A stretch of DNA of 64,000 nt from Mercurialis annua (taxonomy: Eukaryota > Streptophyta > Magnoliopsida > Malpighiales > Euphorbiaceae): assembly GCF_937616625.2 (NCBI RefSeq), contig NC_065571.1:24812201-24876200 (forward strand). Direction: 5' to 3'. Below, in pieces: positions 25,467 through 36,119 of the stretch. The number at the start of each line of letters is the position of its first letter. Within the stretch, counting starts at the first letter, position 1. The notes under the pieces are model-generated. The model did not search any database. It had not been told where the DNA came from and saw only the letters and a program-made list of their open reading frames with translations. The position numbers were made by a program, and so were the translations under genes.

Positions 25467-26059
25467 TGTCACGACCCAATCTCAGGGCCGAGACCAGCGC
25501 TAAGGAATGTGAGTGGTAGCTCCGAAAACCGTAGCAAGCCTTAAAACGTAAAATAATTTTTTGCTAATATCAAATGTCATGCATGACAGATATAAACACG
25601 TGTCATGCTAAGCATATAACAGGTATACATATCCTCTGGCAATCACAATCATTCAAAACGCAGTAAGGATAAAGCATTTATACTTTAAAAACATAAAGTA
25701 ATATATGCAAAAAAACTATTTGATACAAAACATCTATCTACTGCAGCTCTAAGAGTAAAGTACCGTTTCTTTACATACTTTTAATAATACAGACTTCTGA
25801 AAGTAGGATAGAAGTCCGTTGCTTCAAAAACGTCTTCCACCTGAGAGGAAAACGGTGAGGGGTCAATATATGGGAATATACGAGTTAGTTTGCATAGTTA
25901 CTAATAAGCATTTAAATAAAACATAAAATCGATAATGTAAACAATTCGATCAAATGCAACCGAGTAACTTATACAGTTGAAACCCTATTCTCCAAATATC
26001 TGTTGATATACGATAATAATCAAATCGATCAATCCAATTGGTAGAGTCCCGAGATAATT

Positions 26060-26170
26060 CAACCGAGTTCAACCTCTACCGTCACTTTATCCAAAGTTGT
26101 GGGTCCCGAGATAGTTCAACCGAGTTAAACCCACTGGATACAGGTCCCGAGATAGTTCAACCGAGTTAAA
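26060..26170 (-). repeat. Short tandem motif in LTR (CCCGAGATAGTTCAACCGAG)
   Basis: Three copies of GTCCCGAGATA(A/G)TTCAACCGAG spaced about 45-60 bp apart. On the minus strand they read CTCGGTTGAACTATCTCGGG. Family B LTRs carry a comparable triplet, AACTCGGTGTAGCTCAGCTC followed by TCGGGAC. Confidence 0.7.
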
Positions 26171-26840
26171 CCTCGTATCCAATTCGATATATATATTCCA
26201 ACTTCGATAAGTTACGATTTTCGATATTTGATACTATGGGCACATTCATAATTTCTCAAATCAAAACTTGTGATCACACAGTCCTATTACCGCCCAGTAG
26301 GAAGGCACGTTTCATCTGATATAAACTGGTTTCAAATTTATGTATAAATGCAATTTCATATAAACATTCATGATATAAGCAAATTCGATGTAAATAAATG
26401 ATATAAAGCATTTGCGACATAGAAAAGATATGTTTTTAAATACTTAAAAAGTAACAAACAACTCACAGAAAACGCTTATCCAAAAATTCGTCGGGGCTTA
26501 AAAACGTCAAGCTTCCCGAGCTCCTGGTCCAGCTTCTTCTTGCCTCGCCGGATAAAAACGATTTTAAAACAATTGACTCACATTAGAATCTTATTCTAAG
26601 ATTGATTCTAGACTCGAGACACGGCACGCTACACTCATTAACCGTCGTGCTTCTCACGTGATTATCCCGATAAACGGTATCAAACTCGTTTATGGATCAA
26701 ATATCACTTTTAATCAATTCTCGTTTAACCTCATTAGGTTAACGTCTCAAACTAATCGAGAACTAGTCGAATACTAATCGATTTCAAATCTCGGTTTGTG
26801 TGTACGACAAATGTTTCTCAAAACGGGTCGATCGGCAAAA

Positions 26841-26964
26841 CACTGTGCATACGCGTGTCTGCCTGTGCATACGCGCGTCTGCCTGTGCGGCTGCACAGGG
26901 GACTGTGCGTCCGCACAGTGTGACTGTGCGTTCGCACAGTCTGACTGTGTGTGCGAACGCACAG
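26841..26964. repeat. Palindromic tandem repeats in LTR (CTGTGCG...CGCACAG)
   Basis: There are several copies of a CTGTGC unit. Two are clean palindromes, ACTGTGCGTCCGCACAGT at 26902-26919 and GACTGTGCGTTCGCACAGTC at 26922-26941. A third, longer one ends at 26964. The cluster lies on the transcribed side of the TATA box of this minus-strand LTR, directly beside the CACTA-2 insertion point. Confidence 0.85.
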
Positions 26965-26977
26965 CCACGGGCTTAGC

Positions 26978-27350
26978 CACTACTAGAAAACAGGTGTTTA
27001 GCGACGGATATTTCCGTCGCTAAACACCTGCAATCCGTCGCTAATTACGATTAGCGACGGATTACCGACGGACAATTTCCGTCGGTAGTTTTTGGGTCGT
27101 TAATTGTAATAGCGACCCAAAACATAAGTTGTCGCCAACTTACCGACCGAACAGTCCGTCGGTAAGTTGGAGATAGACGGTCGGTAAATTGGTTGGGCCA
27201 GCCGACCAATTTCCGACCACTTATTGGCGACGGACTGTCCGTCGCTAATCCCGTCGGAATTGCTTGCAATTGGCGACAGAATAGTCCGTCGCCAATTGCA
27301 AGAAACAGTCGTGCCATGTTAGTCCGTCGCTAAAGTTAAAAAAATTGGTC
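26978..27350. repeat. CACTA-2 left terminal and subterminal repeats
   Basis: After the terminal CACTACTAGAAA there are repeated TTAGCGACGGA and TCCGTCGCTAA motifs in both orientations, with variants such as TACCGACGGAC and TTGGCGACGGA. Such subterminal repeats are where CACTA DNA-binding proteins (TNP1/TnpA type) are known to bind in related elements. Binding here is inference. Confidence 0.88.
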
Positions 27351-27485
27351 GCTAAATTACCTAATTTTTGCAAAATTTTATTTTTTTTACGGCGTATTTT
27401 CAGATTTTTTTCTATTATTCATTAGACCTGTTAAATAGACCATTCACATACATAAGAAACAATAAATATATATAACCAAATCCGT

Positions 27486-27507
27486 AATATATATATATAT
27501 ATATATA
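27486..27507. repeat. (AT)n microsatellite
   Basis: An uninterrupted AT run lies between the subterminal repeats and the Transposase_24-like gene. Confidence 0.9.
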
Positions 27508-27600
27508 AACGTCAAAAAGCATACAAAAAACATAAATATAATATGTCAAAGTATGCGAAAAAAAGCATAAATATGTCCAAGTGTATCACAAAAGCCTAAT

Positions 27601-29335
27601 CTAAACTAGTGGTGTCATCAGTAGGAGGGGTGGGGGTGGTGGGAACTGCGGGCGTAACTCGGGTGGGAGTGTAGTCATCAGCCGCGCAAGCTCAGTACGG
27701 ATCCGCTCGTCGAAACCCGCCTCAACAGTACGGATCCGCTGCTCGACCCGCTCTTCAAAACCCGCCTCCACAGTACGAATCTGTTGCTCGAGCCGCTCCT
27801 CAACCTCCTTAGCAATACGTTGCTCTATCTCCTCACTAACGTTCCCCTGCAGGGGTGATCCGCCGCGGCGCAATCGGCTAGCGCTGCTCTGGTCGACGTA
27901 GGATGCTGAAGCCGATCCAATACCGTAGACTCGCTGCTTCTTGATTGCCTCGAGAGACAAAAAAAGCTCGTTCTCGTCGATCGGCTCTGGAGTCGACGAA
28001 CTCCCTTCTCCAATTGCCTGAGACTGCGTCGCTGCAGCAAGCTCTGCCTGAAAACGGTCCTGAAATTAAAAAAAACAAATTTATAGATTAGTTAAACCTA
28101 CATTTCTAAATAAAATTCGGCAGCATTTTCTCTAAAATTTGATCATCACCCATTTTTCAGGGACATCCTGCAAAAGCTACAAACCACTCTGTTCAACTAT
28201 ACGTAATAGCAATCACAATACCCACAACATTCACGTAAACATCCTATAAACAACGTCTATATAAAGTTATATCTACAACATATTAAACAATCACTTAAGG
28301 TTAAAATAAACTTACATTTTTATCCTTTGATCTCTTTTCAACGAAGACAGTCCGATCAGCTTTGGTCAGGTGCAACCGTACATGCAACTTAGCCAAAGTG
28401 GGCTCTCGACCAAGCTCCTCAGTCTATCATATGAAATGAAAAAACTAATTAGTAGATAAATAGAATATTTAACATGATTATTAATATTAAAAACATACCA
28501 TAACTGTCTTATGCCTCGTAGCCGATCGCGATCCTGCGGTATGTCGAACAGGTCCGGTGCCAGCTCCGGACGGCTCACTCATCTGATTAGCTCGTGCTAT
28601 ATCAGACTTCTTCTTAGCCTCAGCAGTATCCCAGTCTCGCTTCCATGACGCCCAAGTATCAGCACTAACACTGCCCTCTTTTTTATCCGGCTTCATGTTG
28701 TGGAGAGTATCTTTATACCGATTGCCCGCATGTCGGTAGAAGACCCCTCTAATCAGATCCTCAGGGTAGGTCGAGTCCCAGCAAAAACCCTTCTGCAAAC
28801 CATTAAAAAATAAATATAATTAGAAATCAAAAAGAAAGTTAAATATAAATTTAAAATTTTAATTTAACAACCTTGAACTCCTCGAAGTAGAAGCCCTTAT
28901 GCTCTGCTGTAATATTCTTCCACGAGGAACCCTCAGCAAACCATCTAGATCGGAAAATGGGCAAGATCGCCCTAGATGCTGTCCCGCTGTCGTTCCTGCT
29001 ATCCAGTAATCTTTCTCTGCACATTACAAAAACACTTAGTTTTCACATTTTTTGAATAAAATTATTTTTAAAAAAAAAGTGGTCAATCATTCCTTGCAGC
29101 ATCTGGTGTAACTCTAACCCTCCCAGTCTCGTCCGTCGCTGGCGGCTGGCCCTGTGGTTGCTGCTGTCTCGCCGCTCTCCGCAGTGCAGGTCTAGCAGCT
29201 AGCACCTGCTGCTCAGCCCCGGGATCCAAGTCCTCAGGGGGGATCCTGCTCTGGGTCGCCGCGTCCACGTCCGCGTCCCTGACCTGTATCCCTACCTCGG
29301 CCTCGGCCGGCAGAAGAACCACCTGAACCTCTCAT
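27601..29335 (-). pseudogene. CACTA-2 Transposase_24-like second protein
   Basis: The first exon starts at the ATG at about 29335 (MRGSGGSSAGRGRGRDTGQG), an Arg/Gly-rich tail typical of the N-terminus. It then needs a frame change near 29240 to continue as DLDPGAEQQVLAARPALRRA. Later exons are about 29019-28872 (FRSRWFAEGSSWKNIT), 28792-28499 (DTWASWKRDWDTAEAKKKS and ARANQMSEPSG, close to the family core), 28423-28317 (TEELGREPTLAKLHVRLHLT) and about 28059-27601. The last holds a heptad-like segment with repeated EERVEQRIRTVEAGF and a Pro-rich end. Several junctions have GT/AG. The N-terminal frameshift makes it a likely pseudogene, unless the first intron is placed differently. It partners the TNP2-like gene upstream. 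Confidence 0.75.
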
Positions 29336-29490
29336 ATCTGCAAAAAAGATTACAAAAACATATTCGACAAGAAAACAATAAACACAGCTATTATAAAAAC
29401 CATAACACATAATTTATTAACAAAATAAAGTTACCACATCAACAAACGTAAATAAAAATCAAAATTCTACATAAATGACACTTAAACGAA

Positions 29491-32400
29491 TCACGCAATT
29501 TCTATATTATCTGTTGCTCCAATGTCATCATCGTCTGATGAAGATGGTGGATAATCATCTTCCGTCTCTACTAATGGAGGGTTGTGTAATGCAGCCTCGT
29601 CCGCCTCGCCATTCGGATCAACTAAATTTGTCGGTTCTTCATTTTTTATGACATCGAGCGGATGATCTGCACTATCATCTTGGAAAGCTGGAACAGTTGT
29701 TTCAGGCATGTCTATCTCAGAGCGAGGTTTTATCTTGCATACTGCCCACCAGTCTTTTTTGTCTCGCCTTTTGCTAGGATAAGGTAAGTAATGTACTTGA
29801 TCGGACTATTCAGCTAAAATGAAAGGTTCATATTTTATGTACCTCTTTCTGTGATTAACATCCACTATGTTATACCGAGGATGGGCTAACATACCAACCT
29901 TTTTCATAGGATCAAACCAATTACATTTAAATAAGACCATCCTTTTTATCGGTAGAGCTGGATACTCTAACTCGATAATGTTAGTCAACACTCCATTAAA
30001 GTCGTTTTCAGCCGGGCCGTAGAGTGATCCTTTTACACAAACTCCGCTATTCATTGTAACCCGATCCTCCCCATATTCTTCAGTATTGAATTTAAACCCG
30101 TTCACACAGTACCCCTTGAATGTTTTGACCGATCTAAGCGGTCCTTTTGCAAGACTTAGAATATAGGGATTGGTACAGACAGTTGGGTCTTTCACCTGTA
30201 GCACAATTATTTATACGGATCAACACGATAAGATATACAACTACGACGATAAAACAATATAAATACTTACATATTGCTCGAACCAAAAGGCGAATTCACT
30301 CTCCAACTTGACTACAACTTCGGTCTGTGTGATTTCGGGGTTGATTTCATACAGCTCGCCTTCAAAAACTCTAATTACAAGAATAGCGAATTAATACAAT
30401 TTGTATAAAATTCTTCAATATTGAACTTAAATGTGTATATTAAGACATACTCTCTAAACGGTTCAATTTTAGTGCAATTCAGAAGGATATAGCTTCGGGC
30501 AGCATTATATTCAGCATCATCCAGATATCTATTCCGAGAAGCACCTATAGGTCGCCCTTTCGGTTTGAAAATAGATAATCTGTCGACATCATCATCAACG
30601 TCCATTTCGCAAACTTCATTTCTTTGCATCCGACATGGTAGCATCGGATCACCATCCTTGAAATAGAAAGATGCAAATTTCGCTGTTTCCTCTAATAAAT
30701 ATCCGCTGCTGATGCTTCCTTCCACTCTGCCTTTCTTCGAGACCTTATTTTTGAGTTTTCTCAGGTATCTGCATAATCAAATAATTAGTTCATGCATGTA
30801 CCAACCGCTCGATCGATGAAATAGAACTGTAGATGTAGTACCTTTCAAACGGATACATCCAACGATACTGAACAGGTCCTGCCATCATAGCTTCATACGG
30901 AAGGTGTACGGGGAGATGTTCCATCGAATTAAAAAAACTCGGCGGAAAAATACGTTCCAACTTGCACAGTATCTTCGGGATATCAAGATCCAATCTCTCA
31001 AGATCTGCCTTTTTCAGCGATGTGGCAGTTAATTCTCTGAAGAAGATACTTAGCTCTGTTAAAGGCTCCCACACTTCGGGCGGAAGAAGCTCCCGAAGAG
31101 CAATTGGCAAAAGTCGTTGCATGAAGACATGACAGTCATGACTTTTCATGCCCATCATCTTCAAACTGTTTAAATCAACACACCTTGACAAGTTGGACAC
31201 GTAACCGTCAGGAAACTTTAACTTTTGAATCCATTCGAGTAAAATCTTTTTCAAATCCCTGTCCAAAGCATACAAAGCCTTTGGATATCTACCGGTTTCC
31301 TAATCTTGTGCTAGGCCGGGACGATCATAAATCTTATTCAACTCTGCCCTAGATTTTTCCGTGTCTTTCGCGTTACCTGGTACATTGAGTACGGTATTAA
31401 AAAGGTTGTCAAATACATTTTTCTCAATATGCATGACATCGAGATTATGCCGGATTACATTTGTCTTCCAATACGGTAAATCCCAAAAGATACTCTTTCG
31501 ATTCCAACCACGGCCTTTAGATAGTTCAGCATTCGTAGCCTTAGCATCTGTCTCATAAGCCCTCTTAAACCCCAGACCGTCCACCTCTGCTAATACTTCA
31601 TCTCCAGTCCTCACACCTCCAAATTTGTGCTTTACTTGTTTGCCTTTTCGAAATTCAGTAACGTTCCGACGGAAATGATGGCCCGCATGTAAAAAATTTC
31701 TGTGGCAATCAAACCAGGATTGTTTACCACTATCGGGCAACGTGAATGCCTCGGTATTTTCCATACAATGCGGACATGCCAGTCTTCCTGATGTGCTCCA
31801 CCCAGACAACATTGAATAAGCGGGAAAGTCATTAATTGTCCACATAAGCGCCGCCCTCATTTGAAAATTTTGCCTCTTTTGAATGTCATACGTCCGAATT
31901 CCAGATTCCCACAGTTGATTCAACTCCGCTATTAACGGTTGTAGGAAAATATCCATCTGGTCTTTTGGATTTCCAGGTCCCGGGACAAGTATTGTCAAAA
32001 ACATAAACTCATCCTTCATGCACATGCCTGGAGGCAGATTATACGGCGTAACAATGACTGGCCAGGAAGAATATTGTGTTCCAAAACTACCAAATGGTTG
32101 AAATCCGTCAGTACATAAGGATGACACATAAGAATATTTCTTGTTTCATCTGCAAAATCTGTATGCAACTCACTGAACCGTTTCCACGCTAGAGAGTCAG
32201 AAGGATGACACATCTTCTCGTCTTCCATTTCATGTTCAGCGTGCCATGTCATATGTTTATCCGTGGCTTTGGAAGCGTACAACCTTTGCAGCCTCAGAGT
32301 TAAAGGGAAATAAAACATTTTTTTATAAGGAACGTTAGCCCTTCTTTTGGCCGAATTGCTCTTCGTAACAGGTTTCCACCGAGGAAATGTGCAAACTTTG

Positions 32401-33137
32401 CATTGGGTTAAATCCTCGTCCGCCCCCCAGTAAATCATACAGTTGTGGAAACAGCAATCAATAACCTCAACCGGCAACCCGAGACCTTTCACCAGCTTCT
32501 TGATATTAGCAAATTTTTTCGGCATTTTGTTGTTCTCTGGAAGCAGTTCTTGTAATAAACGGCAGGTGTCGTCAATTAAAGATATCGACCCCTGATGACA
32601 CTTAATATCTACAATTTCAACAGATGCGGACAAGGGTGAGTGTCTGCTATTTCCGGGCCATATTTCTTCTTCTGCCGCACTCATCATATCAAAAAACTTC
32701 TGAGCTTCTTCATTCGGGGTCTCTTCCTCAAAAACTTCAGGACCAGCAGCATCAATAACCATTCTCTGACCAGAGTTTAAATCTCCCCCTCCCTCATTAT
32801 AGTAATCGTATTCATTAACCGGCTGCTGAACAACAAGTGGGACATTCACCTCACCGTGGTGAATCCAGACATAGTAATCTGGGACAAACCCAGACTGCAA
32901 GACATGTAGTTTCACAACTTCTACATATCGAAAATTTGTATTTCTACACTTTGTCCTAGAACATGGGCATTTTATCTCTTCTCCACTCATACACTCTGGA
33001 TGTTGTATAGCAAAATTCACAAAATCTTCAAAATTAGGGAAAACATCTGGCGGCAGGAAGCCTCTGTCATGCCTCGTATACATCCAACTGCGGTCTACAT
33101 TCATTTCTGGAGGACGTACAATTAGGTTTTGGTTCAT
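29491..33137 (-). pseudogene. CACTA-2 TNP2-like transposase, nearly intact
   Basis: A four-exon model fits: about 33137-30842, 30770-30451, 30370-30271 and 30195-29491, all with GT/AG borders. The N-terminal transposase-associated domain runs from DRSWMYTRHDRGFL to DYYVWIHHGE. Next is a Cys segment with YWGADEDLTQCKVC. The Transposase_21 core has LCTDGFQPFG, SWPVIVTPYNLPP, INDFPAYSMLSGW, CPHC and RHNLDVMHIEKNVFDNL. Then come MKSHDCHVFMQRLLPIALRE and GPVQYRWMYPFER. A DUF4216-like region has GVLTNIIELEYP, VLFKCNWFDP and, past a stop, VHYLPYPSKRRDKKDWWAV. The end is acidic. Only three lesions are seen: a frameshift near 32110-32130 and TAG stops at 31300-31302 and 29806-29808. It was therefore probably silenced recently. 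Confidence 0.88.
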
Positions 33138-34594
33138 AAACTCAACGTACCAAAGTCAATGTAATTGACTGCTAAAAGGGTAGGGTCCTATCCCATTCGC
33201 AAAACTGGCGCCCCATAATTCGATCACGATATATGCATGAATACGGAAAAAATATTCGGTAGCCTTCCGGCGTCGTTCCCCAGGTGCATTACATAATATA
33301 GGGTGTGTAACGCTAATTATATATTCCGTAAGGAAAAAGCGTTACACAGCCTATATTAAATAGCCACACGGAGAACATACGCCAGAAAACTAATAAATAT
33401 TTTTATACCATATCCATACATATATGTTTTTTCGTGATCAAATTACGCAGACGACAGCAGTTTTACGAATTGTACACACGTACAATCCCGTGTCGTTCAA
33501 TCTCTCGAACACACGGGACGGGTTTCTACGGCTTGGTAAGATTTTATTCGGTGTGAATAAAATCTTTGTTAATTAAATTTAACAGTTATTCAATTTACTC
33601 TAACTACTACAAATTAAATACAAAAATGCAGTAACACTTACTTGTTTGAAAATGCAGTAACATTGTTCATCTAAACTGTTTCATATTACAGATAGTATTA
33701 TATTAATTACGGTTATTATAAACTCAATACGCTAAATTTTCAAAACTAACAAGTAACACATTTAGACGGAAATTTACGATTACAATCAAATTAACATAAA
33801 ATGTTAATTAACTAAATTTATTAATTTTAATCAAATTAAACATTATAACATAAAATAGAACTCAATTAATAAACTATTAATAATTAACTATCCTAATTAC
33901 ATAATCTAGTTAACTAACTTCATTAATAAATTAGTATTAATATAATAACCTAGCTAATTTTACTAATCCTAACCTAATTAACAAAAATTTAACCCTATAT
34001 TAACACTAATTTTCCCTAAAAAAATAAACCAACAATTCAACTTAAACTAACAATCTACTTCAATCTAAACTAATAATATAAATTAAATTAACTAAATTAA
34101 ATCTAACTATATAGCTAATTTACCTAAACCTAAACAAATTAACCTAAATTAATTAATTAATTGTTCTAAGCTGATTTAATTAACCTAATATAAATACTTT
34201 AACATCTAACATAAATTATTTAAATTTAACTAATTAAATAATATAAATAAATTAATAAACTATTAAAAGATTAATTAATAAACAAAAAAATAAATTAACT
34301 AACCTACTGTTACCGGAGAGTGGCGGAGATAGGCGGTGGAGGTCGGCCGGCGGCGAGAGAAAAGGGGAATAGATGGCAGCCGGAGGACAGATTGAAGGGC
34401 AGAAACGGCGGCGAGAGTGGCGCGTTTTGCTACACCGGAGAACGGAGATGAGAGGGGAAACGGAGATGGCGGCGATGGCGGAGGTGAGAGGGGAACAGAG
34501 ATGGCGGCAGCGGGCGGCAGTGAGAGAACGGCGAATTTGGTTTGTAAGTTTTGTTTTGTTTAAGTGAGGGAGAAGAAGTGCAGCGCTGGTAATT
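33138..34594. other. CACTA-2 5' region, AT-rich then GC-rich
   Basis: About 33150-34300 is very AT-rich with degenerate TTAATTAA and CTAACTAA-like runs and no coding signal. About 34310-34570 is GC-rich with repeated GGCGG, GAGAGGGGAA and CGGAGATGG motifs, matching a 5' leader or promoter region of the minus-strand transposase gene. Short ORFs in the GC-rich part are on both strands and look compositional. Confidence 0.55.
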
Positions 34595-34997
34595 AGGTTA
34601 AAAGTTAGCGACGGACTGCTTCGTCCGTCGCTAACTTCCTCAGTTAATGAAACACTGCGTTTCATTATCAAATTTAGCGACGGACAGGCAAATTCCGTCG
34701 CTAATAATGTTAATGAAACGCAGTGTTTAATTACCTGGCGAGGTTAGCGACGGACAAAGACATTCCGTCGCTAAATTATACAAACATGAAAAGGCGGGCT
34801 GCCTCCCGCCACTTTGGCTACGGATTAGCGACGGACTATCCGTCGTTAAAATGGCGGGACTACACCCGCCAAAATTTCTCCCAAATCTGGCGACAGATTA
34901 GATATCTGTCGCAAATTCCGTCGCGAAAGTTAGAATTAGCGACGGAAATTAGTTCCGTCGCTAATTTCCGTCGCTAATCAGGAGATTTCTAATAGTG
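34595..34997. repeat. CACTA-2 right terminal and subterminal repeats
   Basis: Repeated TTAGCGACGGA units and complements occur, often as facing pairs (for example near 34607-34633 and 34936-34975). AATGAAACACTGCGTTTCATT-like palindromic filler lies between some pairs. The array ends with TTTCTAATAGTG at the element border. Confidence 0.9.
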
Positions 34998-35349
34998 AGC
35001 CCGGGAGTCGATTCCGACGTGCCTATAGGCGTAAAAATGCTCCAAACGCATCCAAAACGCTTAATCTAACATCTAAACATCCAAATTCAATACTATAATC
35101 GATAAAACGATAAAATCGTTTCGTGGCCTAAAACTTTTATTCGATATAACTTTAAATTTATCCATCCAAACGATAAAATGTCAAGCTTACCGTGATACGC
35201 CACTGAAATACGATCATTTCGAGTTATAGAACGTCGAAAACGGACGAGAAACATAATCGAGAGACGGAACCGTAATGAAATGACGATAGAAATGAAATGA
35301 AACTGACGAAGGATTTGAAGGTTCTGGACAACTCCTTCATCTTGAAGGT

Positions 35350-35362
35350 TTTATATATAACC
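35350..35362 (-). promoter_or_regulatory. TATA box of the family A LTR on the minus strand
   Basis: On the minus strand the sequence reads GGGTTATATATAAAACC, about 370 bp from the LTR start at 35728. A conserved upstream block, also seen in the solo LTR at 3167, includes GGTCTCCGATTGACTCGAAAC-type sequence (35442-35462 as written on the plus strand). Confidence 0.55.
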
Positions 35363-35728
35363 CGGCTAATTTTCACTTTGGTCCTTGAAACATCTCAAAA
35401 GTTTCAATTTAATCCAAAACCTATCCGCGTACAAATTTTAAAAGGTCTCCGATTGACTCGAAACTTTTACCATAAATACTATAAATTATTTCGCGGACTT
35501 TGGCGAAGTAAATTCCGTCATGGATTAATAATTTATTTTATATTAATTTTCGAAGTTAAACCCTTAAATCCCGCTAAATTGCTTAATAAAAATTATTCCA
35601 AATTCCCGATATAATTACATTAATTCCAAATTCCCGATATAATTAAATTAATTCTCCTTAATTTAATTTATCGGAAATCTCGACACGTGGCACAACTTAA
35701 TTATTTTTGAATATTTTGGGGTATTACA

Positions 35729-36119
35729 ATTATAATAATGATATGTTTGTTTCTCTGTTTTTCACGTTTTATTCAGCGTTTGTTTTGAGAAATATCTCCA
35801 GAAATTGAGATTTCACAATTCATTGTTTTCGTGACTTTTTGGTTTATGCTCTGTAATTCCTGAATGATTCTTTCTCCTGCAGTTGTGATTTTAGGTGCTT
35901 TGCTTTTGTTTTCTGCTGTGCAATGTGTTTTTACCTTGTGCTTTTAGTTTGGGAAATGAATTTCCAGTATTCTGGGAATTCATTGTGGTGTTATTCGTGG
36001 TCTGATGGTTTCACCACCTAGATATTCCCTTTTTGATCCATGATTTCGATTTTTTGCAAGTTTATCTTGTTTTTCTAGTGGAACTCGTCTCATCTGAGCT
36101 TGTTTCAAATTCCTTAGGC
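35729..36119 (+). other. Leader or intron sequence before the Tat-like extra ORF
   Basis: T-rich sequence with plant-intron-like composition continues the 24896-25466 segment after the nested LTR. No coding signal was found. It ends at the ATG at 36120. Confidence 0.4.

Larger units (their letters stand above)
26978..34997 (-). mobile_element. CACTA-2, 8.0-kb CACTA (En/Spm) transposon with AGC target duplication
   Basis: The left terminus is CACTACTAGAAAACAGGTG. The right terminus, read inward on the minus strand, is CACTATTAGAAATCTCCTG, and the terminal repeats share CACTA(C/T)TAGAAA. The 3-bp sequence AGC flanks both ends (26975-26977 and 34998-35000), the duplication length expected for CACTA elements. 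Both ends carry subterminal arrays of TTAGCGACGGA and its complement. Inside are a TNP2-like transposase gene and a Transposase_24-like gene, both on the minus strand. Length is 8020 bp. It sits within a solo LTR. Confidence 0.96.
25467..35728 (-). mobile_element. Solo LTR of gypsy family A, minus strand, carrying CACTA-2
   Basis: The left end TGTCACGACCCAATC is the reverse complement of the 3' end of the solo LTR at 3167-5974. The right end TATTTTGGGGTATTACA is the reverse complement of its 5' end. Flanking pentamers are GTTAT (25462-25466) and ATTAT (35729-35733), a target duplication with one mismatch. Removing the CACTA-2 element and its 3-bp duplication leaves about 2.24 kb of LTR. No internal retroelement sequence is present, so it is a solo LTR. 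Confidence 0.88.

Noticed and set aside
25032..25544. 170-codon hydrophobic ORF
   Set aside because: It crosses the left border of the inserted LTR at 25467 and consists of T/C-rich low-complexity sequence. It is probably leader or intron.
34252..34671. 139-codon minus ORF
   Set aside because: It lies in the GC-rich 5' region and subterminal repeats of CACTA-2, with no recognisable domain. It is better read as the leader of the transposase gene.
34595..34997. Independent MITE made of TTAGCGACGGA repeats
   Set aside because: The same motifs occur at the other end of CACTA-2, and the AGC duplication encloses the whole 8-kb element, so these are its subterminal repeats.
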